Shown here: in pieces, positions 26,040 to 34,288 of the stretch
Layout of the letters: each line of letters starts with the position of its first letter
Position numbering within the stretch: position 1 is the stretch's first letter
Origin: Falsiroseomonas sp050563535
GTDB lineage: Bacteria; Pseudomonadota; Alphaproteobacteria; Acetobacterales; Acetobacteraceae
Length of the DNA stretch: 64,000 nucleotides
Direction: 5' to 3'
NCBI RefSeq assembly: GCF_050563535.1
Contig: NZ_JBNXUO010000016.1
Coordinates: 1 to 64,000, forward strand
Position numbers and translations under genes: made by a program
The notes under the pieces: generated by a model
Databases searched by the model: none
Seen by the model: the letters and a program-made list of their open reading frames with translations, nothing else
What the model was told of the DNA's origin: nothing

Positions 26040-27238
26040 GAAAGCCCGCGGCAGAACTCCTGGATGCGGCCGCAGGCCTCGCGCAGACTGTCCGTGTCGG
26101 TCGCGTAGGAGATGCGGATGTAGGGGCTCATGCCATAGGCCGCGCCCTGCACCAGGGCGACGTGGTGTTCCTCGAGCAGGGCGAGGGCGAAGTCGGTGTC
26201 GGTGGCGATCTTCCGCCCGCCCTTCGTCGTCTTGCCGAGGCAGCCGGCGACGTTCGGGAAGACGTAGAAGGCGCCTTCGGGCTTGTGGCAGGCGATGCCG
26301 GGGGCCTGGTTCAGCATCTCGACCACCATGTCGCGGCGCTGGCGGTAGATGGCCGCGCGTTCGGCCACCAGGTCCTGCGGGCCGTCGAGCGCGGCGACCG
26401 CGGCGGCCTGGCCGACCGTGCTGATGCCGCTGCTGATCTGGCTCTGCATGTTCACCATCGCCGCGATCAGCGGCTTCGGCCCGCCGCAGAAGCCGACGCG
26501 CCAGCCGGTCATCGCATAGGTCTTGGACACGCCGTTGACCGTCAGCACGCGGTCCTTCAGCCGCGGCTCGACCTCGGCGATCGTGCAGAACTCGAACCCG
26601 TCATAGACGAGGTGCTCGTACATGTCGTCGGTCATCACCCAGACATGCGGGTGCTTCAGCAGAACCTCGGCCAGCGCCTTCATCTCGGCGCGGGAACAGG
26701 CGGCGCCGGTCGGGTTGTTCGGAAAATTCAGGATCAGCCACTTGGTCTTCGGCGTGATCGCCGCGTCCAGGTCCTCGGGGCGCAGCTTGAAGCCGTTGTT
26801 CTGCGGGCAGTTCACCGTGACCGGCTTCGCGGTGGCGAGCTTCGCCATCTCCGCGTAGCTGATCCAGTAGGGGGCGGGGATCAGCACCTCGTCGCCCGGG
26901 TCGCAGGTGCCGAGCAGGGCGTTCATGATGACCTGCTTGCCGCCGTTCGAGACCATGATCTCGTCGAGCGCGTAGTCCAGGTTGTTGTCGCGCTTGAACT
27001 TGCGCTGGATCGCCTGCTTCAGCGCGCGGGTGCCGTCCTGCGGCGGGTATTTCGTGTCCCCCGACAGCGCCGCCTGGTGCGCCGCCTCGACCGCATGGGC
27101 GGGGGTGTCGAAGTCCGGCTCGCCGACCGCGAGGCTGATGACCTTCACGCCCTTCGCCGCGAGTTCGCGCGCCTTCGCGGTCATGACGGCGGAGGCCGCG
27201 AGTTCGATGTCCTTCAGGCGGTTCGCAAGGGCGGGCAT
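26036..27238 (-). CDS. Pyridoxal-phosphate class I aminotransferase (aspartate-type), copy 1
   Basis: 400 aa, fold-type I aminotransferase of the AspB/AatA kind. Substrate-binding N-terminal motif VGEPDFDTP (residues 38-46), NFPNNPTGAA (171-180), PLP lysine K239 in VSKTYAMTGWRVGF, and an Arg in YIRISYATD that would bind the substrate carboxylate. It aligns without gaps over the full 400 residues with the second aminotransferase at 27728-28930. Probably an aspartate or related aminotransferase. Confidence 0.92.
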   Translation of the reverse strand: MPALANRLKDIELAASAVMTAKARELAAKGVKVISLAVGEPDFDTPAHAVEAAHQAALSGDTKYPPQDGTRALKQAIQRKFKRDNNLDYALDEIMVSNGGKQVIMNALLGTCDPGDEVLIPAPYWISYAEMAKLATAKPVTVNCPQNNGFKLRPEDLDAAITPKTKWLILNFPNNPTGAACSRAEMKALAEVLLKHPHVWVMTDDMYEHLVYDGFEFCTIAEVEPRLKDRVLTVNGVSKTYAMTGWRVGFCGGPKPLIAAMVNMQSQISSGISTVGQAAAVAALDGPQDLVAERAAIYRQRRDMVVEMLNQAPGIACHKPEGAFYVFPNVAGCLGKTTKGGRKIATDTDFALALLEEHHVALVQGAAYGMSPYIRISYATDTDSLREACGRIQEFCRGLS

Positions 27239-27296
27239 GATGACGGCGGGTTCCCTGGGATGTGCCGCGCCACCCTAATCCGCGCGCGCCGCACGC

Positions 27297-27728
27297 TCAA
27301 TCCGCGGGGCGCTCCATGATCCAGTCGAAGGGGGCTTCCCCGGTGAGGACGAAGCCCTGGCGTTCCCAGAACCGGCGGGCGGGGCTTGCCTTCAGCACCT
27401 CGATCCACCAGCCCCGGCCGGGGTGGCGGGCACGGAGCGCCGCGAAGACCTCGGCGCCGAGACCCCTGCCCTGCACCCGGGGCTCCAGGAAAACGCTGTG
27501 CAGTTCCATCGCCGCACCGCGGGGGTAGAGGCCGAGGCAGCCGATGGCCGCGCCATCCCGCTCGATCACCATGAGGCTGCCGGCGTCGAGGTGCTGGCGC
27601 ATCCGGGCGCGCCGGCGTTCGGGATCGAACCGCCCGATCCGCTCCAGATGCGCGCGCATCGTGCGGATCGAGAGGTCGAGCAGGTGCTCGAAATCCGCCT
27701 CCGCCGCGGGACGGAAGCGGATGGGCAC
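27297..27728 (-). CDS. GNAT-family N-acetyltransferase
   Basis: 143 aa. The start is GTG 27728, whose G is the last base of the upstream aminotransferase stop (TAGTG), so translation is coupled. The acetyl-CoA motif is VFLEPRVQGRGLGAEVF (about residue 77) followed by ARRFWERQGFVLTGEAP near the C-terminus. Substrate unknown. Confidence 0.78.
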   Translation of the reverse strand: MPIRFRPAAEADFEHLLDLSIRTMRAHLERIGRFDPERRRARMRQHLDAGSLMVIERDGAAIGCLGLYPRGAAMELHSVFLEPRVQGRGLGAEVFAALRARHPGRGWWIEVLKASPARRFWERQGFVLTGEAPFDWIMERPAD

Positions 27729-28930
27729 TACTTCAGCCCCGCGCAGAACTTCTGGATGCGCGTGCAGGCATCGGTCAGCGACGCGTCGTCGGTGGCGTAG
27801 CTGATGCGGAAATGGCCGGGGAACATGAAGGCCGCGCCGTGCACCGTGGCCACCCCCTGTTCCTCTAGCAGGGCGAGGCAGAAATCCTCGTCCGTCTCGA
27901 TCCTCCGCCCCGTCGCGCTGGTCTTGCCGAGGCAGCCGCGGATGTCGGGGAAGACGTAGAAGGCGCCTTCCGGCGTCGGGCAGCGCACGCCCTCGGCCCG
28001 GTTCAGCATGCCCACCACCAGGTCGCGCCGGCGCTGGTAGACCTTCCGCATCTCCTCCACGCTGTCCTGCTGGCCGCACAGCGCCTCGATCGCCGCGGCC
28101 TGGCTGATGGAGGAGGTGTTGGAGGTGGACTGGCTCTGCAGCTTGTCCATCGCCTTGATCAGCTTCACCGGCGCGCCCGCGAAGCCGATGCGCCAGCCGG
28201 TCATCGCATAGGCCTTGGAGCAGCCGTTCATGGTGACGGTGCGGTCCTTCAGCCGCGGCTCGACCCCGGCGAGGGTGGCGAACTTCGTGTCGCCGTAGAC
28301 CAGCTTCTCATAGATGTCGTCGGAGAAGATCCAGACATCGGGGTGGCGCAGCAGCACCTCGGCCAGGGCCTTCAGCTCCGCCGCGCTGTAGGCGGCGCCG
28401 GTCGGGTTGCTGGGGTTGTTGAGGATGAGCCACTTGGTGCGGGGCGTGATCGCCGCCTCCAGCTGCTCCGGCGTCATGCGGAAGCCCTGGTTCGGGCCGC
28501 AGGGCACGATCACCGGCTTGCCCTCGGCGAGCGAGACGATGTCGGGGTAGCTGACCCAGCAGGGGGCGGGGATGATGGCCTCGTCGCCCGGGTTGATGGT
28601 GGCGACCAGCGCGTCGAAGATCACCTGCTTGCCGCCGGTGGCGACCAGGATCTCCTCCGGCTTGTACTCGACGTCGTTGTCGCGCCTGAACTTCTCGCAG
28701 ACCGCCTTCCGCAGCGCGAGGGTGCCGGCGACGTCGGTGTAGCGCGTCTCGCCCCGCTCGATCGCCGCGATGGCGGCGTCCTTGACGTTGCGGGGGGTGT
28801 CGAAGTCGGGCTCGCCCGCGGCGAGCGAGATCACGTCCCGCCCCTCCGCCTTCAGCGCGCGCGCCTTCGCCGTCATGGCGATGGTCAGCGAGGGCGAGAT
28901 GCGGTCGAGGCGGTCGGCGATCAGGTTCAT
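27728..28930 (-). CDS. Pyridoxal-phosphate class I aminotransferase (aspartate-type), copy 2
   Basis: 400 aa. Same motif positions as copy 1: AAGEPDFDTP near residue 37, NNPSNPTGAA (171-180), PLP lysine K239 in CSKAYAMTGWRIGF and the carboxylate-binding Arg in FRISYATDD. The two paralogs align without gaps, pointing to tandem duplication followed by divergence. Followed with one-base overlap by a GNAT gene. Confidence 0.92.
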   Translation of the reverse strand: MNLIADRLDRISPSLTIAMTAKARALKAEGRDVISLAAGEPDFDTPRNVKDAAIAAIERGETRYTDVAGTLALRKAVCEKFRRDNDVEYKPEEILVATGGKQVIFDALVATINPGDEAIIPAPCWVSYPDIVSLAEGKPVIVPCGPNQGFRMTPEQLEAAITPRTKWLILNNPSNPTGAAYSAAELKALAEVLLRHPDVWIFSDDIYEKLVYGDTKFATLAGVEPRLKDRTVTMNGCSKAYAMTGWRIGFAGAPVKLIKAMDKLQSQSTSNTSSISQAAAIEALCGQQDSVEEMRKVYQRRRDLVVGMLNRAEGVRCPTPEGAFYVFPDIRGCLGKTSATGRRIETDEDFCLALLEEQGVATVHGAAFMFPGHFRISYATDDASLTDACTRIQKFCAGLK

Positions 28931-29028
28931 GGCGCGTGGCGTTCCCTGCCGCCCCGGGGGCAGGATGCGTCCCGGGCGCGGCCGGGCGTTTTCCTAGCGC
29001 CGGCGGCGCGCCCCGTCCACCGGCCGGA

Positions 29029-29388
29029 TCACTCGAACCGCAGGGGGCGGTAGCCCTGGAAGGTGAAGCCCTGGGCGGCCATGCATTGGCGGCGCCAGGC
29101 CTGGCGGGCCCCCTCGTTCACGTCCACCTGGGCGTGGCGGGCAGGGCGCCAGCGTTCCACCACCCGGCAATGCTCCCGCCCGCCGTCGCGCCAGCAATGC
29201 CGGTCGCGTTCCACCCGCGGGCCTTCGACCATCTGCCAGACGTAATGCGGCGGCACGGCCAGCGCCGCCTCGTTCCCGCAGGCGGCGTTGGCCGCATCGC
29301 CCTCCGCCTCGGTCGCGCCGGGGCGGGACCACCGCTCGGCGCAGCCGGCCAGCAGGACGGTCAGGAGAAGGGGGATCAGGCGGCGCAT
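29029..29388 (-). CDS. Small lipoprotein of unknown function
   Basis: 119 aa from the ATG at 29388, chosen because it gives a clean lipoprotein signal (MRRLIPLLLTVLLAGC, Cys at residue 16); in-frame starts further upstream add a non-signal stretch. The mature part has several further Cys (AACGN, DRHCWRDGGREHCRV, RRQCMAA), so disulfides are possible in the periplasm. I do not recognise a named family. Confidence 0.6.
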   Translation of the reverse strand: MRRLIPLLLTVLLAGCAERWSRPGATEAEGDAANAACGNEAALAVPPHYVWQMVEGPRVERDRHCWRDGGREHCRVVERWRPARHAQVDVNEGARQAWRRQCMAAQGFTFQGYRPLRFE

Positions 29389-29420
29389 GATGGGCACCAT
29401 GGCACGCGGTCGTGCCGGAA

Positions 29421-30230
29421 TCATGGCGGTGCGCGACGCGCCCGCGCGCGGAAGACCAGCCACAGCGCGGCCAGCAGCCCCGCCCCCACCAGCAGCACCA
29501 GCAGCGTCGCCAGCGCGTAGAGTTCCGGCGAAAGGCCGAGCCGGACGGCGGAGAAGACAAACATCGGCAGCGTCGTCGCGCCCGGGCCGGAGACGAAGCT
29601 CGCCACCACCAAGTCGTCGAGCGAGAGGGTGAAGGCCAGCAGCCAGCCCGCCGCGACCCCGGGCGCGATCAGCGGCAGGGTGATGGTGCGGAACACCGTC
29701 CAGGGCCGGGCGCCGAGATCCATCGCCGCCTCCTCCAGGCTCATGTCAAAATCGGCCAGGCGGGACTGCACGACGACCGCCACATAGGCGGCGCCGAAGG
29801 TGGCATGCGCGATGGCGACCGTGCCCGCGCCGCGCCCGGCCGGGACGCCGATGGCGGATTCGAGCGCGACGAACAGCAGCAGCAGCGACAGGCCGGTGAT
29901 CACCTCCGGCATCACCAGCGGCGCGGCCATCACTGCGGCAAATCCGGCTCGGCCGCGGAAGCGGCGCCAGCGGGCCAGGGCGAAGCCCGCCAGCGTGCCG
30001 ATCACCGTCGCGGCCGTGGCGGAGACGGCGGCGATCCGCAGCGACAGGAACAGCGCCTCCCGCAGCGGCGCATTCTGCCACAGCGCGGCGTACCAGCGCG
30101 TGGAGAAGCCGGTGAAGGACGTGACCATCCGGCTGTCGTTGAAGCTGAACAGCGCCATCAGCAGGATGGGCAGGTAGAGGAAGGCGAAGCCGAGGCCGAG
30201 CGGCACGAGCAGGCGCCGGGGCGCGGTCAT
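29421..30230 (-). CDS. Polyamine-type ABC transporter permease (PotC-like)
   Basis: 269 aa, about six membrane segments. The cytoplasmic EAA motif, which contacts the ATPase, reads EEAAMDLGARPWTVFRTITLPL near residue 160 (within it EAAMDLGARPW). The N-terminal FSFNDSRMVTSFTGFSTRWY is typical of PotC/PotI. The ATG at 30230 overlaps the stop of the PotB-like gene by 4 bp. Last gene of the four-gene transporter operon. Confidence 0.9.
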   Translation of the reverse strand: MTAPRRLLVPLGLGFAFLYLPILLMALFSFNDSRMVTSFTGFSTRWYAALWQNAPLREALFLSLRIAAVSATAATVIGTLAGFALARWRRFRGRAGFAAVMAAPLVMPEVITGLSLLLLFVALESAIGVPAGRGAGTVAIAHATFGAAYVAVVVQSRLADFDMSLEEAAMDLGARPWTVFRTITLPLIAPGVAAGWLLAFTLSLDDLVVASFVSGPGATTLPMFVFSAVRLGLSPELYALATLLVLLVGAGLLAALWLVFRARARRAPP

Positions 30231-31072
30231 GCGCGCGGCGCCTTCCACTGGAACAGCGCGATCGGCACCACCAGCGCCACCAGCAGCACGACCGCGAGCG
30301 TGGAGGCCAGCGGCCAGTCCCGGTTCTGGAAGAACTCGGTCCACAGCACCCGGCCGATGAGTTGTGCCCCCGGCCCGCCCAGCAACTCGGGGATCACGAA
30401 TTCGCCCACCGCCGGGATGAAGACCAGCAGCACGCCTGCCACGATCCCCGGCAGGGACAGCGGCAGCGTCACCGTCAGGAAGGCGCGCCAGGGGGGCGCG
30501 CCGAGGTCGGACGCCGCCTCCAGCAGCGCCGGGTCCTGCTTCGCGAGCGTGGCGTAGAGCGGCAGGACCATGAAGGGCAGGTAGCAGTAGGTGATGCCGA
30601 GATACATCGCGAGGTCGGTGTAGAGCAGTTGCAGCGGCTCCTCCACCAGGCCGAGCGCGAGCAGCATCCCGTTCAGCCATCCCTGGTCCTGAAGAATGCC
30701 GATCCAGGCGGTGATCCGCAGCAGGAAGGAGGTCCAGAAGGGCAGGATCACCAGCACCAGCAGCGCCGGCCGCCACCGCTCCGGCGCGCGGGCGATGGCC
30801 AGCGCCATGGGGTAGCCGAGGCCGAGGCACAGCAGCGAGGAGACGGCCGCGACGCGCAGGCTGCGCAGGTAGGCGCCGAGGTAGAAGGGGTCCTCCGCCA
30901 GCAGGCGGAAATTCGCGCCGCTCGCCCCGGCTTCCGGCCAGGCATAGGGGGGCAGGCCCTCTGCCACTTCCGCCACCGAGATGGACAGCACGATGGCGAA
31001 GGGTGCGAGGAAGAACACCGCCATCCAGGCCAGTGGCAGGGCCAGCACCAGCAGGCGTCGGCGCGGCGTCAC
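30227..31072 (-). CDS. Polyamine-type ABC transporter permease (PotB-like)
   Basis: 281 aa, six predicted membrane segments. The EAA motif is LEAASDLGAPPWRAF near residue 185, with PLYATLAKQDPALLEAA before it. N-terminus LALPLAWMAVFFLAPFAIV fits the PotB/PotH family. Forms the membrane channel with the PotC-like partner; overlaps neighbours by 4 bp on both sides. Confidence 0.9.
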   Translation of the reverse strand: MTPRRRLLVLALPLAWMAVFFLAPFAIVLSISVAEVAEGLPPYAWPEAGASGANFRLLAEDPFYLGAYLRSLRVAAVSSLLCLGLGYPMALAIARAPERWRPALLVLVILPFWTSFLLRITAWIGILQDQGWLNGMLLALGLVEEPLQLLYTDLAMYLGITYCYLPFMVLPLYATLAKQDPALLEAASDLGAPPWRAFLTVTLPLSLPGIVAGVLLVFIPAVGEFVIPELLGGPGAQLIGRVLWTEFFQNRDWPLASTLAVVLLVALVVPIALFQWKAPRA

Positions 31073-32190
31073 GCGGGCAGGACCATGGTGGCGGCGGCGT
31101 CCCAGGTCAGCAGCACGCTGTCGTCCCAGTCCACCGGCCGTTCGGTGCTGCGGGTGGCGCCGTGCAGGCTGACTCGCAGCTCCGCCCCGCCCGGCGTCAG
31201 GACATGTACGATGAAGACGTCGCCGAGATAGGCGATGTCCCGCACGCGGCCGGCGACCCGGTTCTCCCCGTGCGTCGCGTCCTGCGGCGCGGGCGCGATC
31301 CGCATCCGCTCCGGCCGCAGCGCGACCGCGACGCGCGCGCCCGGCGGCTGCGGCGCCGCGCCCGCATGGCGGATCCGCAGGCCGGGCTCGGACGGGACCG
31401 CGATGCCGCCCGGCTCCGCCACGCCCTCCAGGATGTTGGCGGTGCCGAGGAATTCGGCGGTGAAGCGGCTGTTCGGGAATTCGTAGACCTCGGCCGGCGT
31501 GCCGACCTGCACCAGCGCGCCGCGGTCCATCACCGCCAGGCGCGTGGCCATGGTCATCGCCTCCTCCTGGTCATGGGTGACGATGACGAAGGTGGTGCCC
31601 GTGCGGCCCTGGATGCCCATCAACTCGAACTGCGTCGCCTCCCGCAGGTTCTTGTCGAGCGCGGAGAGCGGCTCGTCCAGCAGCAGCAGCTTCGGGCGCT
31701 TCGCCAGCGCGCGCGCCAGCGCCACGCGGGCGCGCTGCCCGCCCGACAGATCGGAAGGGCGCCGCGCGCCGAACCCCTCCATCCGCACCAGCGCCAGCAT
31801 CTCCTCGACGCGCGCGCGGATGGCGGGCTTCGGCAGGCCGTCCTGCACCAGGCCATAGGCGATGTTGCGCGCCACATCCATGTGCGGGAACAGCGCATAG
31901 GACTGGAACATCATGTTCACCGGCCGCGCATGGGGCGGCACGCCCGTCATGTCCTGCCCGTCGAGCAGGATGCGCCCGGCATCCGGCGTGGCGAGCCCCG
32001 CCAGGCAGCGCAGCAGGGTGGACTTGCCCGAGCCCGATCCGCCGAGCAGCGCGAAGAACTCGCCCCGCCAGATCGACAGGTCGATGCCGTCCAGCGCGGC
32101 GTGGCCGCCGAACCGCTTGGTCAGCCCCTCGATGCGCAGGAAGGGAGCCGCGTCGGGGTCGCGCCAGGGCGCGGCCGCGCCAGGCCTCAC
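31069..32190 (-). CDS. Polyamine-type ABC transporter ATP-binding protein (PotA-like)
   Basis: 373 aa. ABC ATPase domain with Walker A LLGGSGSGKSTLLR (about residue 50), Q-loop region MMFQSYALFPHMDV, signature DLSGGQRARVALARAL, Walker B LLLLDEPLSALD and H-loop VIVTHDQEEA. A C-terminal TOBE-type regulatory domain (about 270-373: GARVAVALRPERMRIAP) is typical of PotA. Overlaps the substrate-binding protein gene upstream by 4 bp. Confidence 0.92.
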   Translation of the reverse strand: MRPGAAAPWRDPDAAPFLRIEGLTKRFGGHAALDGIDLSIWRGEFFALLGGSGSGKSTLLRCLAGLATPDAGRILLDGQDMTGVPPHARPVNMMFQSYALFPHMDVARNIAYGLVQDGLPKPAIRARVEEMLALVRMEGFGARRPSDLSGGQRARVALARALAKRPKLLLLDEPLSALDKNLREATQFELMGIQGRTGTTFVIVTHDQEEAMTMATRLAVMDRGALVQVGTPAEVYEFPNSRFTAEFLGTANILEGVAEPGGIAVPSEPGLRIRHAGAAPQPPGARVAVALRPERMRIAPAPQDATHGENRVAGRVRDIAYLGDVFIVHVLTPGGAELRVSLHGATRSTERPVDWDDSVLLTWDAAATMVLPA

Positions 32191-33281
32191 CGCCCGGCCT
32201 TGAAGCGCGACCAGACCCGGTTGCGCGCGCGCTCCGCCGCCTGCGGCACGGGGCCGATGGTGAAGAAGGCCGCGCGCGCCGCCTCGGGCGGGAACACGGC
32301 CGGGTCCTCGGCCACCTCGCGCGCCACCAGCGCGCGGCTGGCCGGCACGCCGTTCGGGTAGCGCACATGGTTGGTGATGGCGGCCATCACGTCGGGCTGG
32401 AGGAGGAAGTTGATGAAGGCGTGCGAGGCTTCCGGGTTCGGCGCGTCGGCCGGGATCGCCAGCAGGTCGAACCAGAGCTGCGCACCCTCCCTCGGCGCCA
32501 CGTACTGCACCGTGACGCCGCGCCCGGCCTCCCGCGCGCGGACGCCGGCCTGGATGGCGTCGCCCGAATAGGCGAAGGCGAGGCAGGACTGCCCGCCCGC
32601 CAGCGCCTCGATGGCGCCGGCGGTGGAGAAGTTGCGGATGAAGGGGCGGATGGCCATCAGCGCGCGCTCCACCTCCCGCAGGTCGGCTTCCGCCGTGCTG
32701 TTCGGGTCGCGGCCGAGATGGCGCAGCACGGTCGGGATGACGTCGGCGGCGCTGTCCATCATGGTGATGCCGCAGCGCGCGATGCGGCGGGCATGCTGCG
32801 GGTCCAGCAGCAGTGCCAGGCTGTCCATCGGCGCGTCTGGCGCCAGCGCGCGGATGCGCTCGGGGTTCACGCCGAGCCCGATCGTGCCCCAGAGGTAGAG
32901 CACGCCGAAGCGGTTGCCCGGGTCGCTCGCCGCCACCTGCCGCTGCAGCGCGGGGTCGAGATTCGCGAGGTTCGGCAGCAGCGCGGGGTCGAGCGGGCGG
33001 AACGCGCCGGCGCGGGCGAGGCGGGAGAAGGTCGGCTCGCTCGTCGGCACGACGATGTCGTAGCCGGACCGCCCGGCCGAGAGCCGGCCCTCCAGCGTCT
33101 CCAGGCTGTCATAGACGTCGTAGCGCACGCGGATGCCGGTCTCCCGCGTGAAGCGCTGGACCATGTAGGGGTCGATGTAGTCGTTCCAGTTGAAGACGTT
33201 CACCACCCGCTCCTGCGCGCGCGCCGGCATGGCGGCGAGCAGCGTGGCGCAGGCGGCGAGCAGGAGGAGGCGACGCAGCAT
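32187..33281 (-). CDS. Polyamine-type periplasmic substrate-binding protein (PotD/PotF-like)
   Basis: 364 aa from the ATG at 33281. That start has GGGAG 9 nt upstream, whereas the ATG at 33290 directly abuts it; both give a signal peptide (MLRRLLLLAACATLLAAMPARAQ region, cleavage after ARAQ). The mature N-terminus VVNVFNWNDYIDPYM is the hallmark of the PotD/PotF group. First gene of the operon potD-A-B-C-like on -. Spermidine, putrescine or another cationic solute is likely; binding residues were not resolved. Confidence 0.9.
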   Translation of the reverse strand: MLRRLLLLAACATLLAAMPARAQERVVNVFNWNDYIDPYMVQRFTRETGIRVRYDVYDSLETLEGRLSAGRSGYDIVVPTSEPTFSRLARAGAFRPLDPALLPNLANLDPALQRQVAASDPGNRFGVLYLWGTIGLGVNPERIRALAPDAPMDSLALLLDPQHARRIARCGITMMDSAADVIPTVLRHLGRDPNSTAEADLREVERALMAIRPFIRNFSTAGAIEALAGGQSCLAFAYSGDAIQAGVRAREAGRGVTVQYVAPREGAQLWFDLLAIPADAPNPEASHAFINFLLQPDVMAAITNHVRYPNGVPASRALVAREVAEDPAVFPPEAARAAFFTIGPVPQAAERARNRVWSRFKAGR

Positions 33282-33371
33282 TCCCGGCATCTCCCGAAGG
33301 GTGTCGGTTCGCAACCTATCATGCGGCGGCGCGGCTGCACCGGGGGCTGGCCATGGGTGGCGCGGGAATTT

Positions 33372-33404
33372 GTTCTTGACTTGTTCCTAATCCGCCCGTA
33401 GATC
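33372..33404 (+). promoter_or_regulatory. Sigma70-like promoter overlapping a LexA-type SOS box
   Basis: GTTC (33372-33375), seven bases, GTTC (33383-33386): the direct-repeat GTTC-N7-GTTC is the established LexA site of alphaproteobacteria. Within it, TTGACT (33376-33381) with TAGATC (33399-33404) at 17-nt spacing forms a good promoter directed at the tail-like genes starting at 33581. LexA binding would cover the -35 element. An eight-base consensus can occur by chance, so the regulation is inferred. Confidence 0.5.
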
Positions 33405-33580
33405 GAACCCGCCACGGCCCGAACTGCGTCCAGCGCAGGCCCTGGCATTCCCCACCCCGTCAAGCCCACGCCGCGCGCCGCCCCGCCGGGCCGCGTGCGC
33501 GCCCTGCCGTCCCCAGCCCCGCCCGCCCCGACGCGCCGCCCGGCACGCCGGCGGCGGCGCCTGTCCGACCGGAGCCCCGC

Positions 33581-34231
33581 ATGCCCTTCGACAACGCCGG
33601 CCTCAACCCGCTGCTCAGCGCCAGCGGCTTCACCTTCTGGCTGTACCGCACCACGGACACGCGGGCGCAGACGCTGGTCGCGGGGTATTTCGCGCCCGCC
33701 GCGGCGCGGCTCGAAACCGGCGACCTGATCCTAGTGCAGGCGGCGGATTCGGTGGCCTTCCAGCCCGTGCGCGCGGGCGACGTGGTGGCGGCGGGGCTGG
33801 TGATCGACACGGCGCCGGCGCCCTTCCGCGTCAGCCGTGCCGCCGCGCAGAGATTTTCCGTCCGGCAGGCGGTCAGCGCGGTGGCGATGACCGTCGTGCT
33901 CATGCCGCTCGCCGCCGGGATCGTCGCCAATGGCAGCCTGCGGGCCGAGGCCGCGGTCGCGGGCCCGGTCGCGGAGGTGCGGTTCAGCATCCGCGACGCC
34001 GCCGGCAGCACGGTGCGCGGACCGACCGCCGCTGCGGTGACCGCCGGGACGGCAAGCGTGACCTTCGCCGCACCTGCGGCCGGCAGCGGCTATCGCCTGC
34101 GGGTCGAGGCAACCGGCCGGCCGGAGGTGTCCGACACCTCGCCCCCCTTCGCGGTCACCGCGCCCTTCGCGCTGCTGCTCCAGAGCCTCGGCACCCTGCT
34201 GCTGCAGGACGGCGGGCGCGTGCTGGTCTGA
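33581..34231 (+). CDS. Hypothetical phage tail-associated protein
   Basis: 216 aa, first gene of a four-gene cassette. The N-terminal 70 residues (NPLLSASGFTFWLYRT, GYFAPAAARLETGDLILVQAADS) resemble short proteins found beside tail-fibre genes in phages of this group; a middle Ala/Val-rich segment and an Ig-like beta stretch (about 120-185, VRFSIRDAAGSTVRGP) follow. No signal peptide. The function is not known; association with the fibre is inferred from order and style. Confidence 0.6.
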   Translation: MPFDNAGLNPLLSASGFTFWLYRTTDTRAQTLVAGYFAPAAARLETGDLILVQAADSVAFQPVRAGDVVAAGLVIDTAPAPFRVSRAAAQRFSVRQAVSAVAMTVVLMPLAAGIVANGSLRAEAAVAGPVAEVRFSIRDAAGSTVRGPTAAAVTAGTASVTFAAPAAGSGYRLRVEATGRPEVSDTSPPFAVTAPFALLLQSLGTLLLQDGGRVLV

Positions 34232-34288
34232 TCCCGCCGCGCCGCGCCCGCCCTTCCCCGCCCCTTCCCGCACAGGACACCGAGCCCG

